From: Actinernus sp. WN-2022
Taxonomy: Eukaryota > Cnidaria > Anthozoa > Actiniaria > Actinernidae
NCBI GenBank assembly: GCA_030867875.1
Contig: JAOWCC010000287.1
Span: 255,501-319,500 of the forward strand
DNA length: 64,000 bases
Reading direction: 5' to 3'
Each line of letters starts with the position of its first letter. Positions within the stretch are counted from its first letter, which is position 1. Under the pieces are notes generated by a model that saw only the letters and a list, made by a program, of their open reading frames with translations, was not told the DNA's origin and ran no database searches. Positions 21,095-32,800 of the stretch are shown one piece after another. The position numbers were made by a program, and so were the translations under genes.

Positions 21095-22226
21095 AGACAT
21101 CGTTATTTTCACCTGGAGTTAGTACGTTTTTCTGCCAAATATATCTTCATTTAAAGTGGAGATACCGGGGGAGATACATGTATCACAGTCATGAAGCAAC
21201 TATGATTACCGGGTATGAATACTAGTAAATTTAAGCCAGTTAGTAGAAAAGAAATATCTGCGCCGATACATACAAATCGCGAGTTCGATAAAGCGCAAAA
21301 TTACATTCTATAAACCCGGGAATGGTTATCCGTTTGTTTCTTTCAAACTAGAGCTAATTCACTGCGTATTTTTGTCTGTGTGCACATTTACTCGTTGGAA
21401 CTTTATTTAAATTTAGTTTTGAATTTAGAGTTACCTAAATCGCATTTCTTATTTTTCATTGAAAACAAGAACCTAATTAACGCGCTAAAAAATGGGATGT
21501 TGCACGCAATATTATTGTGTTATTTCAGTGCAGAGAGCTCAGTAGAGCTAAGCTTTGAGAACTGTTTCTTGTTAAACCAAACCACCTAAGTGTCCTTGAA
21601 CTAGTAAGTAAACTATACCGGCGCTGAGCCAGTAAGATTTCGGAAAGTAGGTCTTGCGAGCGAATGGAGTTCGTTGTGATGAGCGAAGCGAGACGCGAGA
21701 GAAAATAACGTGCCAGTCTTCTGAGGCCAAATTATTTTATCATTTCCTTTGCGTTGAAATAACACTGAGGCTAAATAAAAGACTAAATTATAATTATCAC
21801 ACAAGCCGCTATAATGAACCTGACACTGGAAACAAAACAAATATTTGTGCAAGGAATGCATCACTATTACCCAATAGGGAAGTGAGTGCATGGGTTTGCT
21901 ATATTTTCAAATGACATTGACTTCGAGAGATAATGGACAGCGTTTAATAGAGCGAGGGCGAGATGGAGAGCTTGAAACGGGGTAACTTAACAAGCCGGCA
22001 CGAATATTAAAGAAGCAGTGGCAACCAGTACAAACTGCACTTGGTTCTGCGTATATCACTCTGTGTAGGCTACCGGGAATGAAAGTACTGTTCAGTTATC
22101 AAGTAAGTGTTGCTCAACATTTGGATACATATGTTGGTTACTATCCATAATAGTTAACCGTATTTTCTCTCTCTTGTAGACCGGCATAAATATCATATTT
22201 ACGGGCTGGAGGTCAGATGGTAATGA
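21095..22226. other. No gene recognised
   Basis: AT-rich DNA with short uninformative ORFs on both strands (for example 21380-21589 and 21654-21914). No domain, repeat array or splice-flanked frame was convincing. Confidence 0.5.
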
Positions 22227-22313
22227 ATGGCTAGCCTGTTAACAGACGCTATAAACAAGACGGCGAGAGAAGGAAAACTTCATGATATTGGACCACGTGT
22301 ACTTATGTGGCAG
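22227..22313 (+). CDS. Possible first coding exon, 29 codons
   Basis: The frame starts MASLLTDAINKTAREGKLHD and ends at MWQ exactly before a strong donor (CAG|GTAAGA). It is preceded about 45 bp upstream by an acceptor-like tract TTTTCTCTCTCTTGTAG, so a 5' UTR intron is possible. The protein is not recognised, and no second exon was found downstream. Confidence 0.3.
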
Positions 22314-23092
22314 GTAAGAAGGCTTCGAGTTATTTGCTCTTTATTATAAAAGGCCTCCGAAAACGAGGAAATATTGTTGCTGATATTATGTTGGGTTAGC
22401 AAACGTGTGAGAAAATACCAAAAAATTGTTGCTTCAGCCGTCGTGCGAACGGACCCGGGAAACATTTCTTGCCGAACTAAGTTTCAAGTTTAGCTTATTA
22501 TTACTCCTTCTGGTGGACGGTATCATTTCGCGTAGAAAAAATTACAACATCTACGCTTTTAACTTTCGTTCAGAACGGATTAAATATATACTTTATATAA
22601 TTCTAGACCTTTAAAATGGTATATAGTACGTATATGTGGCTTCCATTGCGACGCTGCAAGAGCGTTTTCCCGAAATTCAACTAAGTATTCGAAGAGCATG
22701 GGCATTACGTCACGTGATGGCTTTTCGTATCCCACATGGAAGAAGAGGGTTGAGAAACGAAGAGTAGCGTTCTTGAGCCGTAAAATAAGTATAGGATACA
22801 GAATTTAACAGGCATTGCATCATAACCCGGTGTGTTAATGAGGGAAAATAAGAACAAGTATACATGCTGACGAAATTTAGGGATTAAATGTCTAAGAAAA
22901 CCGAGGAGATCATGGTATTATTTTAGATAATGGTGCAAAACGAGGAGATTGGAATTCATAGAAGGCCTGAAGTTATTTCAGGATTCTTTAATGCTTTGGC
23001 AAACAAGGAAATATTGTTACTGATAATATTTTAGCCTGAGGGTAGTGTCATTTCAGAAAATTTAAAACTTCGCTTATTCTCATTATAGTTCA
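22314..23092. other. No gene recognised
   Basis: Short ORFs only, with no domain or repeat structure I can name. Confidence 0.5.
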
Positions 23093-23656
23093 GGGCCCGG
23101 TAGTATAAAGGGTGGATAACTGTATCACCGGATAAATCCTTATCAAGTGGATAAGTGTTAAAGTGCCTATCACCCTTTTGCAATTTTGATAGCTTATGAA
23201 CCTTATGAGCTTATGACCCATGACCGCGTAAGTAAAAGCCTGGGTCGAAACCTGTGTAGACGTCATCTCATTAATGCATTATTCTCCATGGCGCCTTTTT
23301 ATCACAACAACATCGATGCATAGAAAATATAGACAATTTTTGAGTTGTTAAGTATTTATTCAAATGATTTCAAAGCCGAATTAATTATATGACGTCAAGA
23401 TGACGTCTACCCAGGTTTCGACCCAGTCATTTACTTGCGCGGTCATGGGTCAGGAAAGGTCACATTTACACGATTTCAAACAAGCGTAGAACATAAAGTA
23501 TTCACTTTAAACCAAAACTTTCTTCACAGAAGTACTCAAAAGTTTTCGGAGGTTCATAAGCTATCAAAATTACAAAAGGGTGATAGGCACTTTAACCAAA
23601 CTAGCTTAAGGATTTATCCGGTGATACAGTTACCCACCCTTTGAACAACCGTGCCC
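23093..23656. mobile_element. Foldback MITE with GGGC(C/A)CGG ends
   Basis: Left arm 23093-23275 and right arm about 23390-23656 are imperfect reverse complements. Ends begin GGGCCCGGTAGTATAAAGGG on the left and GGGCACGGTTGTTCAAAGGG when the right end is read on the minus strand. Inside both arms are CGGATAAATCCTTA, GTGCCTATCACCCTTTTG, ATAGCTTATGAACC and GGGTCGAAACC. No transposase is present. Confidence 0.8.
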
Positions 23657-24058
23657 AGTTGCATTAGACTAGTTCTTTGAATTATGACGTCGAAATGGCT
23701 AAAGTACAAGTAGTGCCATAAAGTAACATAAAATAACTTTGTTTTGCCCCAAATTCTATTTCTGATACATTGCAGTCCGTGTCTAACTTAGTTTTCTTTG
23801 AGCAGCAATTAAACTAGAATAAACGCGTCCCGATCATCTTGCGATGTCAGAATGGAAACCTACGGGATTTTATTGTGAACTCCTTCCCTCTTGAGAGCGA
23901 GTGTTGCAAAATTTGCAAGATTAATCCGTTTTTTGTGAGAAACTCACAATAATACACATTATATTTTTTTGATATGAACTTGCACTGTAACGTTCTTTTT
24001 GGGGGGTGGGGGTGGGAGTTTAGATTGGTATGAAATTTGGGTTAGATTTATTTGTATA

Positions 24059-24188
24059 GGTAATCAAATGGGGAGGAGTGAAATTAGGGATAAATTTCAC
24101 GCGTGTTTGTCAAAATCGATACGTAGATTTTGACAAACACAAGTGAAATTTATCCCTAATTTCACGAGTAGCTATTTAATTGATTACC
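24059..24188. repeat. 130-bp near-perfect palindrome
   Basis: The arms GGTAATCAAATGGGGAGGAG...GTCAAAATC and GATTTTGAC...GATTACC are reverse complements around a 7-bp centre. The sequence AAATTAGGGATAAATTTCAC is mirrored as GTGAAATTTATCCCTAATTT. It can fold into one long hairpin. It directly abuts another foldback element. Confidence 0.85.
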
Positions 24189-24189
24189 A

Positions 24190-24496
24190 TTAATATTATG
24201 GAGGGCAAATAGGACATTTTCATTATGGCGTCATTTTACTACAACTACCAGAATCCTTTTCAAATTCTCTCGTTCAGATTTTAAAACTCCTTTTAAGAAT
24301 TCCAAGACAATGGTCCAAATTAGAGGAACGAAAGAATCCGCGCAAAGCGTTATGGTAGTTGTAGTATGTGACGCCATTACGATCCAGAACTGAGACATTA
24401 TTTTCACCGCGAAGGCAGCGTTTGAACTTCACATGTGAAATTACAAATTACGCGTGAAATTTCAAGTTGAAATTAATTCGTCCTCTATGGTATTAG
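24190..24496. mobile_element. Foldback element adjoining the palindrome
   Basis: The outer ends TAATATTATGGAGGGCAAAT and (minus strand) TAATACCATAGAGGACGAAT match. Inner arms, about 24224-24280 and 24325-24377, match as ATGGCGTCA...ACAACTACCA and its complement TGGTAGTTGT...TGACGCCAT. No ORF of note. Confidence 0.65.
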
Positions 24497-25358
24497 CGCT
24501 GTAAATAGCTAAATAAGATATTACATGGTAGTTTCCAGTCAGGAAAACATGATTAAAGGCATATTTATCTATAAAAGATCTTAAAATAACTTAACAACAC
24601 ACCACCGTTTCCCTACTGACAACTCATGTTAACAAACTAAACAAAACCGCTATATTGCAGTCATCAAGCTAGTTTAAATCCACTGATCACGCGTACTTCT
24701 GAAAACAATTAAGCTGGACCGCGTCTTTTTAAATCGCGTTTTTGAACAGCTAAAGATTCCCGGTGTCAAAGGAAATTTGCACAAGTTCTTACCAAAAACT
24801 TGTTTTAAGTGTTTCTTTAGACGTTTCTTATCTTTATACTGAGGCAGACATACATGTAGCAGAAAGTGACCTAGGAATCTCATCTGGTTTAGGTTTACGG
24901 CGAAAACTTAGCGTTGCATTTTGAACGCAAGTTTGTGCCCAGCTATGCATTTTAAAACTTCTTAATAACTTACAATGTATTTATTCAAGATAATATGTAC
25001 ATTCAAAGGAGCATTGAGTTCCGAGGTTTTCGTAGCGTTCATGTTCTGTACTACTGTAAAAATCGAACTAGTTTGCTAGGTGGACGGTACCGGTTGCACA
25101 TTGTAACTGGATTATCTTAAGATTCCCGCCAAATTCAATTATCGGGTCGGTACTTTGCGGCGGCCCGCTAACATTGCAAAGCGAAGCCAAATAATTTCAA
25201 AATAAAATCATTCAAGGACTACGTTTATACGTAAACTATCGGCCGCGCGCTCGATTCAAATCACCTTAGAGAAATACGATGCAAGACACAGGTAGTGCAG
25301 ATTTATAAGGCTCCAGTAAAAGCTGTACATAAACTATCAGCGCTCAATTCAAATCACC
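24497..25358. other. No gene recognised
   Basis: No domain, array or foldback was recognised. The ORF at 24674-24883 on the minus strand has no known motif. Confidence 0.5.
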
Positions 25359-25361
25359 TTA

Positions 25362-26087
25362 GGGCCCGTTTACAAGGAGATAGGGTTACCCTAGCACTAG
25401 GGCCAAAGATAGCCCGGGTTTACAAGCAAAATGATTCTGGTAGGGTTACCCTACTGCCCGGGCCAACTCAACACAAGCCAGTTGTAGTCTCTTTCAAATA
25501 TATTATTCATTTGAAAAGCCGTTTCTTATAAAATGTCACACTAATGAATGAGAACATGTGCTACTAATATTACTCTTCCACTTTTCTTTCATTTTTATCC
25601 GGTTCAAACAGATCTGTGGAAGTGATTTTGATTTTACTGATTCTTTGGTAGCCTGTGAAACCGCTAGGCTCGCGGCCGCCAAAATCATTCAAGCATAGAA
25701 AACAACATGGCGGACGCGAGTAGAGTTCTGGCGGGTTTTGGTGGATTAACGTCGATTCTTCTTTCTGTGGTGCCCTTTATTGCAGCTGTCTAGTATCCTA
25801 GAATGTTGTTATGTTATCTACTAATTGCTAGTGAACTTCAGAAACTTGCAATGTGAAATTTGGCTCTAAAATAGAGTTGACCCGGGTAGGCGGGTTACCC
25901 TAGCAAACCGTTTACAAGGGCAAAACATAGCCCTACTGCTAGGGTCACCCTAGCGCTAGGGTAACCCGGGCAGCCGAGTTGAGTTGTCCCGCCTGCTTGT
26001 AAACACATCGCTAAAAATAAGAGGAAATGACCCAGCGCTAGGGTAACCCTAGTGCTAGGGTAACCCTATCTCCTTGTAAACGGGCCC
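25362..26087. mobile_element. 726-bp Harbinger-like MITE with TTA target duplication
   Basis: The ends are inverted repeats: GGGCCCGTTTACAAGGAGAT on the left and its complement on the right, followed by repeated GCTAGGGTAACCCTAG-type modules. TTA flanks both sides (25359-25361 and 26088-26090). A 3-bp TTA/TAA duplication and GGGCCNGTTT-like ends are typical of PIF/Harbinger elements, so the assignment rests on both. Inside is a 28-codon ORF (25707-25793, MADASRVLAGF...) with an ATGGCGGAC start; the related copy at 27835-28150 does not clearly conserve it. No transposase. Confidence 0.75.
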
Positions 26088-26510
26088 TTAGAGTACTGAT
26101 AATAAAATTCATTTATTCAAAGACATGGGAGTGCCGAAATTTCCTTAGACTTCTACATATCTAATAAGTTGTGTCTAATCTCAATATTTGATTAACGCGT
26201 TTTTGATGTTAAGAATTTGTTATTTCAAGGTCGTTACTTTGCGGCGGCCCTATTCAGTAGCCTGCTATGCACGCGCTAACATAGTGTAACGATTTTTGAC
26301 CCAGTATAAATCGCTTACTAAGTGACTCAGCGAGTTCGACTTGGAGCAAGTCTATGTAAACTACTGACAAAGCAAAACTATTTCAAAATAAAAATTATTC
26401 AAGAGATAAGAAACCTAAACCATAAGTGAGTATGTTACGTAACCTTAATTACGTAAATTTAACGCAATTAATTCAGATCAGTAGGTAAGAAAACGATAGA
26501 CTCTGTGAGG

Positions 26511-26592
26511 GGGTGCAAATTTCCTTGGCAAAATGTCTAGGAAATTTGCACCGGGGAGTGCAAATTTACGGGGGTGCAAATTTTCTGGGACA
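26511..26592. repeat. Short G-rich repeat/hairpin
   Basis: GGGGGTGCAAATTTCC occurs followed by its inverted form GGAAATTTGCACC, then two further direct GTGCAAATTT units. It is a local hairpin of unknown meaning. Confidence 0.55.
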
Positions 26593-27830
26593 CCGGTTAA
26601 ACATGATCCGATTTCTGAGATTTTTTTGAACTTTTAATAAAGAATCCTCGAATTTCATAAAAAGTACAATTAGAAAGTGATTAACAAAGAATTGTTGAAG
26701 ATATAAGCGATTTTCGAAAACGTTTTTTTTTTAGTAAACAGCGTATATTTCAAAACCCAAAAGATCGATTTGTTCCATTTTACTTTCAACGAGTGCCCAA
26801 CCTCCAAGGTGTGACAGGCAAGTTTCAGGTTAATCGGCACCATACAAGTTATTCAGCAAACGGCTGATATATTAACCTTAAAATATTATGCTCGTGCCGG
26901 AGAAATATTACAGTAATGATTAAATCGTACATATGGAAGTTCAATACCACTTGAAACTTCTGTGCCCAAGTCAAGAAGATCGGAAAATTTCCAGTAACGT
27001 TATGCGGCGAACGAAGTAAGGTTATTCTTGCAGCCAGCATTCGAAAATACGGTATTTCTTTAAGCTATCGCTTTCTAAAATGTGTACGGCACAAACATTT
27101 TTAGCGAGTAGACTGGGGTGATTTTGTCCCACTCCCTCTCATATATGCACTGCGAGGCTGGCCTGACTGATTTTTCATCGCCTATATTCGCACGTGGTCG
27201 ATCGAAGCGTTTAGGTATCTGAAGCATAGCAAAAGCGATGAAGTAGAAGCACAGGCAGCCCAAGCTAATGATTTGTACAAGGAATGTATGGGAATTTTTA
27301 GAAAAATCGGAAACTGTACTTAAATGGTCAATAAAGTCATGAAATATTACCTGTGTGGTTTTCTAACGATTTTCGCCTGTTTAGACGATTTTTCTCAGAT
27401 CTCCTCGGTCTGACGAAGGACTTGGAAATGTACGACAAAATGTTCGATTTCTCCAGAATGTGGTATCGCTGGATCTTAAAATTCGGGTTGGGATGAGTTC
27501 ATTTATCATTCTGTCCTACCGTAGTTTCGAGTTATTTGGAGTAAGCGAAGTGTGATTTTTGTGGCAAAGATGACTGGTTATGCATCGTATATTTGTCGGT
27601 TATTCCAGCCTTTTCCTTATATTAGGAGGGGAGGAAAAGGGGTTCGAAAAAAACAGCGGAAACGACCCTAGAAGAGCTCAGAGGTATGAATAACCACAAC
27701 TGAAACATTGTAGGGTGAAGTCGTGTATTTATTTGTCTAACATACATGTTTTGGAAGGATTTATAATATGAACTATTCAAGCGATATTTGTAAGCGTATA
27801 AATACACAATTCTTGAGATTGGGGCTGCCT
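26593..27830. other. No gene recognised
   Basis: Minus-strand ORFs of 60-63 codons (26849-27040, 27075-27263 and 27622-27807) show no known motif or splice context. I see nothing else. Confidence 0.5.
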
Positions 27831-27834
27831 GTGG

Positions 27835-28150
27835 CGTTACTTCATGTAAACATCTAGAGTTCGCTAGTTGCTGGAGTTGTCTAGCAATTAGTAGTTAACA
27901 TACCAGCACTATAGGATCCCAAGGACACTAGACAGCAGCAATAAAGGGCACCACAGAAAAAGAATCAACGTTAATCCACCAATGACCCGTCAACTCTACT
28001 CGTGTACTCTATGCTTGAATGATTTTTGGGGCCGCATCATGTTGAGTTGACCTGGGCTACCTGAATCAGTTTGTTTGTAAACCCGGGCTATCTTTGAGCA
28101 TAGTGATAGCACTAGGGTCATGCACTCCCCCCTGCTTCATGTAAACATTA
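27835..28150 (-). mobile_element. Diverged, partial copy of the 25362 MITE, inverted
   Basis: Read on the minus strand, the segment matches the interior of the 25362-26087 element: GGTGGATTAACGTYGATTCT, CTGTGGTGCCCTTTATTGC, CTACTAATTGCTAG and AAACCCGGGCTATC. The ATGGCGGAC start is not kept in readable form. The ends are eroded and no target duplication is visible. Confidence 0.65.
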
Positions 28151-28770
28151 GCCTCCGAAAACCGCCGACTTCTTTACGCTCACTTTGTGACTCCCTTTAA
28201 ACTGGGCTATCAGATTTTCATAATGACTATTTACAGAATACACACATAATTACTCACTTTTTATTTTAGCAGTCAAAAATACTGTGTTTCTAAGGTCAAT
28301 GTTTTACGATCATCCTTTTCAGTTTAACATACATTTATCTGTAACAACGCGGGAAAGTTTACTTGACATGTATTTAATGTGTCTTTAACTAATCAGAAGC
28401 TACTGTTTGTTTCTAGATCAGGAACATGTTCCTCTAGAAACATTGAGGCTTGTGCAAATTACAACTGAATACACCAAGTACTCAACATTATGAACTGGCT
28501 ACAGAGATCATCCCAGCATTCTTATCAAGAATCATATTTGTACTGATAACTCCCATATCTATACACTCGTTCTCAATAACACGTGCAGGTTCGAAACGAA
28601 ACTCCTGACTTCGAAGTCGTTTCTGGTGGATGTCAATCAAACGGTTTCCATGGAGTTTGAAGTGAACCGTTGTGTGAGTAAATTCGGGAAACTAGCATTT
28701 TATAAACATGGCAAAGTCTTTCCCAAAGTCGCTTAGATGGAGAGTAATCATGCTTAGAGCCAAGGGTTTG
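28151..28770. other. No gene recognised
   Basis: Nothing recognisable on either strand. Confidence 0.5.
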
Positions 28771-29053
28771 CAAAATAGGGAAATCACATAAACTTTATAT
28801 GTGTGAGCGAGCGGTTTGTGTATAAGATCAAAATAGGGAAATCGCATAAACTTTATGTGTGAGCGAGCGGTTTGTGTATAAGATCAAAATAGGGAAATCA
28901 CATAAACTTTATGTGTGAGCGAGCGGTTTGTGTATAAGATCAAAATAGGGAAATCGCATAAAGTTATGTGTGATCATGAGCGAGCGGTTTGTGTATAAGA
29001 TCAAAATAGGGAAATCGCATAAACTTTGTGTGAGCGAGCGGTTTGTGTATAAG
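28771..29053. repeat. Minisatellite, five units of 52-61 bp
   Basis: The unit is CAAAATAGGGAAATCNCATA then AACTTTATGTGTGAGCGAGC then GGTTTGTGTATAAGAT. Units start at 28771, 28829, 28885, 28941 and 29002 and are nearly identical. An ORF crossing the last units is a repeat artefact. Confidence 0.9.
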
Positions 29054-29488
29054 AAATCTGATTGTTTATATAGCTTCAAAGGTCTTGGAAAAAGAATTAT
29101 AGTTATTTTTATTCATCCAGTTGCAGATATTCGAGCAATACCCTCGAGCTATACCTTGACGAGCTCCAGGCATGGATTTCGAAAGGGGAAAATTCTTTTT
29201 TGAAACTCTCAGGACATGGATTATCGGCAATGCTCTCCACTCTCGACTGACATTTCGGTGAGGAATTCAAGCAAAAAACAATCGTTTTTCGGCTTAGTAT
29301 CCGCCATTTCTCTACCTATGTCGCCTCAAATTACTTACGACTCCGTTGACCTCCTACACTATTTATGTTTCCTCCACATCTGGGAGTTGTATGCATGGCG
29401 ACGTTTTCGTAGTATTATTTAGCAAGGAGACCAGTGTTGCCATAGAAATATAGTTGAGTGACATCCACCAAATTCACGTTTTCCGTCG
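29054..29488. other. No gene recognised
   Basis: Short ORFs only; no family could be assigned. Confidence 0.5.
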
Positions 29489-30501
29489 GAAATTGGCCAC
29501 TTTGGAAAAGAGTAGGGGATTGGGGCGAGGGTGGTCTCGCAAAGGCGCTTGGGATCGTTACAGGGGACACGCATCGTACAGAATACAAACAAACACGGCG
29601 AATATCGCAATTTACTCATCGAATATAAGCACAGAAAGTGAAATAAACTTTAAAAAAGGCACTGCACCAGAAGTAAAGCTCAACAGAAGTGTCCAGAAAT
29701 GTAGGTTCATAAAAATCAACTTATTAAAGCAGAGCAAAGAAGTGAAAACTACCGCGGAACGGAGTTAGCAGAAGTAAAGCGAAGCTGTGTGACCGAATTA
29801 TGCTACGATCCGAACACGTTATGCTTTTAATAGCCGATTCCTACGTTTCCCATCATGGATTTATGATTTTAAAGTTGTACTTTGTAACTTTAAACAGGCC
29901 CTGTTCTGTTCTTGGGATCGTAGGGTGAAGAGCCGGAAGGAGTTGGTATGTAGTAAATCGCTACAAATACATGTCACCCTAGCAGACTTCAAGATCAAGT
30001 GGTTCAACGTTTCTCTTGTCAGTAGTTATTCACGGCCTACAATCCCATGAACAGAACAAGACCTGTATAACTAAAGTTACAAAGTATTTAATACGTTAAA
30101 GTGACAAATCCATGATGGTGGGAAATGTAGGTATCGGCTAAAGCATAACGTGTTCGGATCGTTGCGGATTCGTCGTAGCAATCGGCATCCTAACTTCGCT
30201 TTACTTCTGCTAACTCCCGTTCCGCGGTAGTTTTCACTTCTTTGCTCTGCTTTAATAAGTTGGCTTTTATGAACCCTTTCCTGGACACTTCTGTTGAGCT
30301 TTACTTCTGGTACAGTGTCTTCTTTCAAGCTTATTTCACTTTCTTTGCTTGTATTTGATGAGTTGATTACGATATTCACCATGTTTGTTTGTTTGTTTGT
30401 ATTCTGTACGATTCGTGTCCCCTGTAACGATCCCAAGCGCCTTTGCGAGACCACCCTCGCCCCAATCCCCTACTCTTTTCCAAAGTGGCTAATTCAATTT
30501 C
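29489..30501. mobile_element. 1-kb head-to-head inverted duplication (foldback)
   Basis: Arms of about 440-470 bp (29489-29925 and 30032-30501) are reverse complements with moderate divergence, separated by about 105 bp. Both contain GCCACTTTGGAAAAGAGTAG, CTTGGGATCGTTACAGGGGA, CCAGAAGTAAAGCTCAACAG and AACACGTTATGCTTT. ORFs of 100-125 codons run in both arms, but the two arms do not conserve a common open frame, so I treat them as chance. The right end abuts a LINE relic. Confidence 0.8.
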
Positions 30502-30746
30502 GAACTTGCACGTGTTATTGAGAACGAGTGTAACTTCTATCATCCTAGCACTTTCCTCATCCAAGGCTATGGGCTACGATAACATACCGATTCGTCTGGT
30601 TATAGATGGCCTCAGTGCTATTGCTCCACCATTGACTAACCTGTTTAACTTCTACTTAACCGTGAATCATTTCCCTACTTGTTGGAAATATGGCCACGTA
30701 ACTCCTATTTTTAAGAAAGGACTAGAACTTTCAAGAACAAATTATC

Positions 30747-31876
30747 AGTTTCAGTTTCATTTATTTGCCACAAATATAAATAGTACGTAATCTTACAAAG
30801 ATTAAAATAAGTGGCGGGGAAGCCCAAGAGAAGCCATAAAGGCTTGTGAGGTTCTGGGCCACCTCGTTACAATTAATATTGGTTAATAAATTGAGGCGGC
30901 AAGAGCAACACGCTAACATCACTAAACAAATACATTAAAATGCAAACATGAAAGACAATACAATTTTATATTTAATTAATTGCGGGAGAAAAGATAGTTC
31001 TTAAGATTGAATTGGAAAGAAGAAAAGGACATTGCGTTACGTATATTTGAACTCAAAGTATTGTAAAATTTAGGACCTTGGAAACTAACAGAGAATTGTC
31101 TTATATTTGTTCTACACAAAGGAACATGAAATAAATGAGAACTTCGGGTATTGTAACTGTGAATTTGATCATTCCTCAACAATAAGTTGTCGAAACCTCG
31201 AGGAAGTAAATTGTTTTGATACGAATACATAAATTTTCCCAAATTGAGTAAATAAATATCTTCAAATCTCAAAATCCTTTGTTGTTTGAATATTGGGTCA
31301 GTATGGGCGTCAAAGGCTACCTTATCTATAATTCTAATTGCACGTTTTTGGAGCAAAATAATACGATGTAAGTTAGATGGATACGTTGAGCCCCAAACAG
31401 TAACGCAATAATGGAGGTACGGGTACACTAGGGAGAAGTATAGTGTTCGTAGGGCCGGCTTAGAAAGGAAAAAACTTGATTTATATATTATTCCTACTGA
31501 TCTGGATATTTTGCTTGCAACTTGAGAAATATGAGGTTTCCAGGACATGTGTTCGTCTAAAACCACCCCAAGAAATACCACCTCACTGACACGATCAATG
31601 TTATGATTATTAATCTCAATTGTTTGCCATTTTTGCCGTGGTTTAAAAATCATATAATTAGACTTTTTAATATTAATCGATAGTTTGTTAACATCAAACC
31701 AATTTGATAATTTAACCATTTCAGTGTTAATTGTATCTATCAAAAGGGGTAGATCCTTGTGAGAAAAGAATAGATTTGTATCATCAGCAAATAAGACTAG
31801 TTCAAAAGCGTTTGTGGCATTACAGAGGTCATTTATGTATACCAGAAAAAGGAGCGGCCCGAGAATTGACCTAACT
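30747..31876 (-). mobile_element. 5'-truncated CR1/Rex-group LINE inserted antisense
   Basis: Read on the minus strand it starts inside RT (ILGPLLFLVYIND) and ends with the 3' tail AATAAATGAAACTGAAACTG, next to the broken RT frame of the host LINE. The boundaries are good to within about 5 bp because the reading frame of the interrupted LINE resumes on the other side. Confidence 0.8.
30976..31873 (-). CDS. LINE reverse transcriptase, C-terminal part
   Basis: The frame is open from the truncation point (ILGPLLFLVYINDL) to a stop at 30976. It carries the catalytic LFADDTNLFF, then the LGVVLDEHMSWKPHI connection region and the C-terminal SYNTRSSHLFHVP and YNTLSSNIR region typical of CR1/Rex-group ORF2. 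The first ATG is at 31743, but the true frame continues upstream of it. There is no stop in the 300 codons. It lacks the endonuclease and early RT blocks, so it is inactive. Confidence 0.8.
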
Positions 31877-32800
31877 ATTACTGTACTAACTATTCTTAGT
31901 AATGTTTTTGATCGTGTTATGGCTTATCAGTTATGATTCGTTCTCTGATAAGCTATCAGACTTTCTATCAGCTTATCATGACTTACAACCTATCTCATAA
32001 TAGCCTAGCTCTACTTAATAGTTATCTTAGTAATCGTTTTCAGAGAGTCCAGATAGGTGATACTACATCAGATTAGTCCATCATTACTAGACGTATTCCT
32101 CACGGGGCAGTTTTGGGACCGTTACTTTTCAATATATTTATCAATGACTTACTGTACGATAGCTTTAACTCTAACATCGATTCTTATGCTGATGACACAG
32201 TTATTTGCAACTAATACTGAGTCCGGTGTTTTACAACATTCTATAAATACTGATCTTATTACTGCGAAGGAATGGTTTGATCATAATGGCATGTTAATTA
32301 ATGCTTCCAAGTGCTCCTGTGTTATGGGCCGTGATCAAGATGTAGATAATAGTGATTTGGCTTTCAAATTAGGCGATAACACTATTTTACGTTGCGACAG
32401 CATGCATTTATTAGGCATTAGTATAGATTGTAACTTTAGTGATCATATTGCCAACATTACTTGCAAAGTAGGCAATCGGCTTCAAGTGATCACGACTCAC
32501 AAGAAGTTGATTACTACCAGTTGGTGCTAAAGTTATGCTATATAAAGCCTACATATTACCACAGCTAAACTACTGTTCTGTTGTTGGCACTGCTATAGCA
32601 AGCGTAATTCTGATAAGCTCGAGAAACTCAATCAACGTTGTCTATGCTTTGTATTAAACAGTTACCACGATAGTAATGACAATTTACTTAGATTAATAGA
32701 CCAACCTAGTCTCTTAAATCGAAGATATTGTGATTATAGAGGAATATTCCTACCGATACAACAAGTGTTGTACCAACATTTGATGGCCGTCTCAGTCCAC

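Larger units (their letters stand above)
30524..32800 (+). pseudogene. Decayed CR1/Rex-group LINE RT, split by another LINE
   Basis: Plus-strand RT remnants come in two parts. Part 1 (30524 to about 30746) has the pre-RT region: SSKAMGYDNIPIRL, then FPTCWKYGHVTPIFKKG. Part 2 (from about 31876) resumes with ITVLTILSNVFDRVM, then HGAVLGPLLFNIFINDL near 32105, the catalytic SYADDTVI near 32185, and the C-terminal LNYCSVV...LEKLNQRCL up to about 32700. Stops and frameshifts are numerous. The residues on either side of the gap adjoin in the family's usual order (NY-R-PI-TVL), so the gap is an insertion. Confidence 0.8.

Noticed and set aside
20573..21632. Inverted 20-bp pair CTGGCTCAGCGCC(A/G)GTATAG
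   Set aside because: The match does not extend beyond about 20 bp and no target duplication is visible, so an element cannot be claimed.
28771..29053. CRISPR-like regular array
   Set aside because: The whole unit is repeated without unique spacers, and the genome is eukaryotic; it is a minisatellite.
29454..30564. ORFs of 62-125 codons in the inverted arms
   Set aside because: The two arms do not keep the same frame open, which argues against coding.
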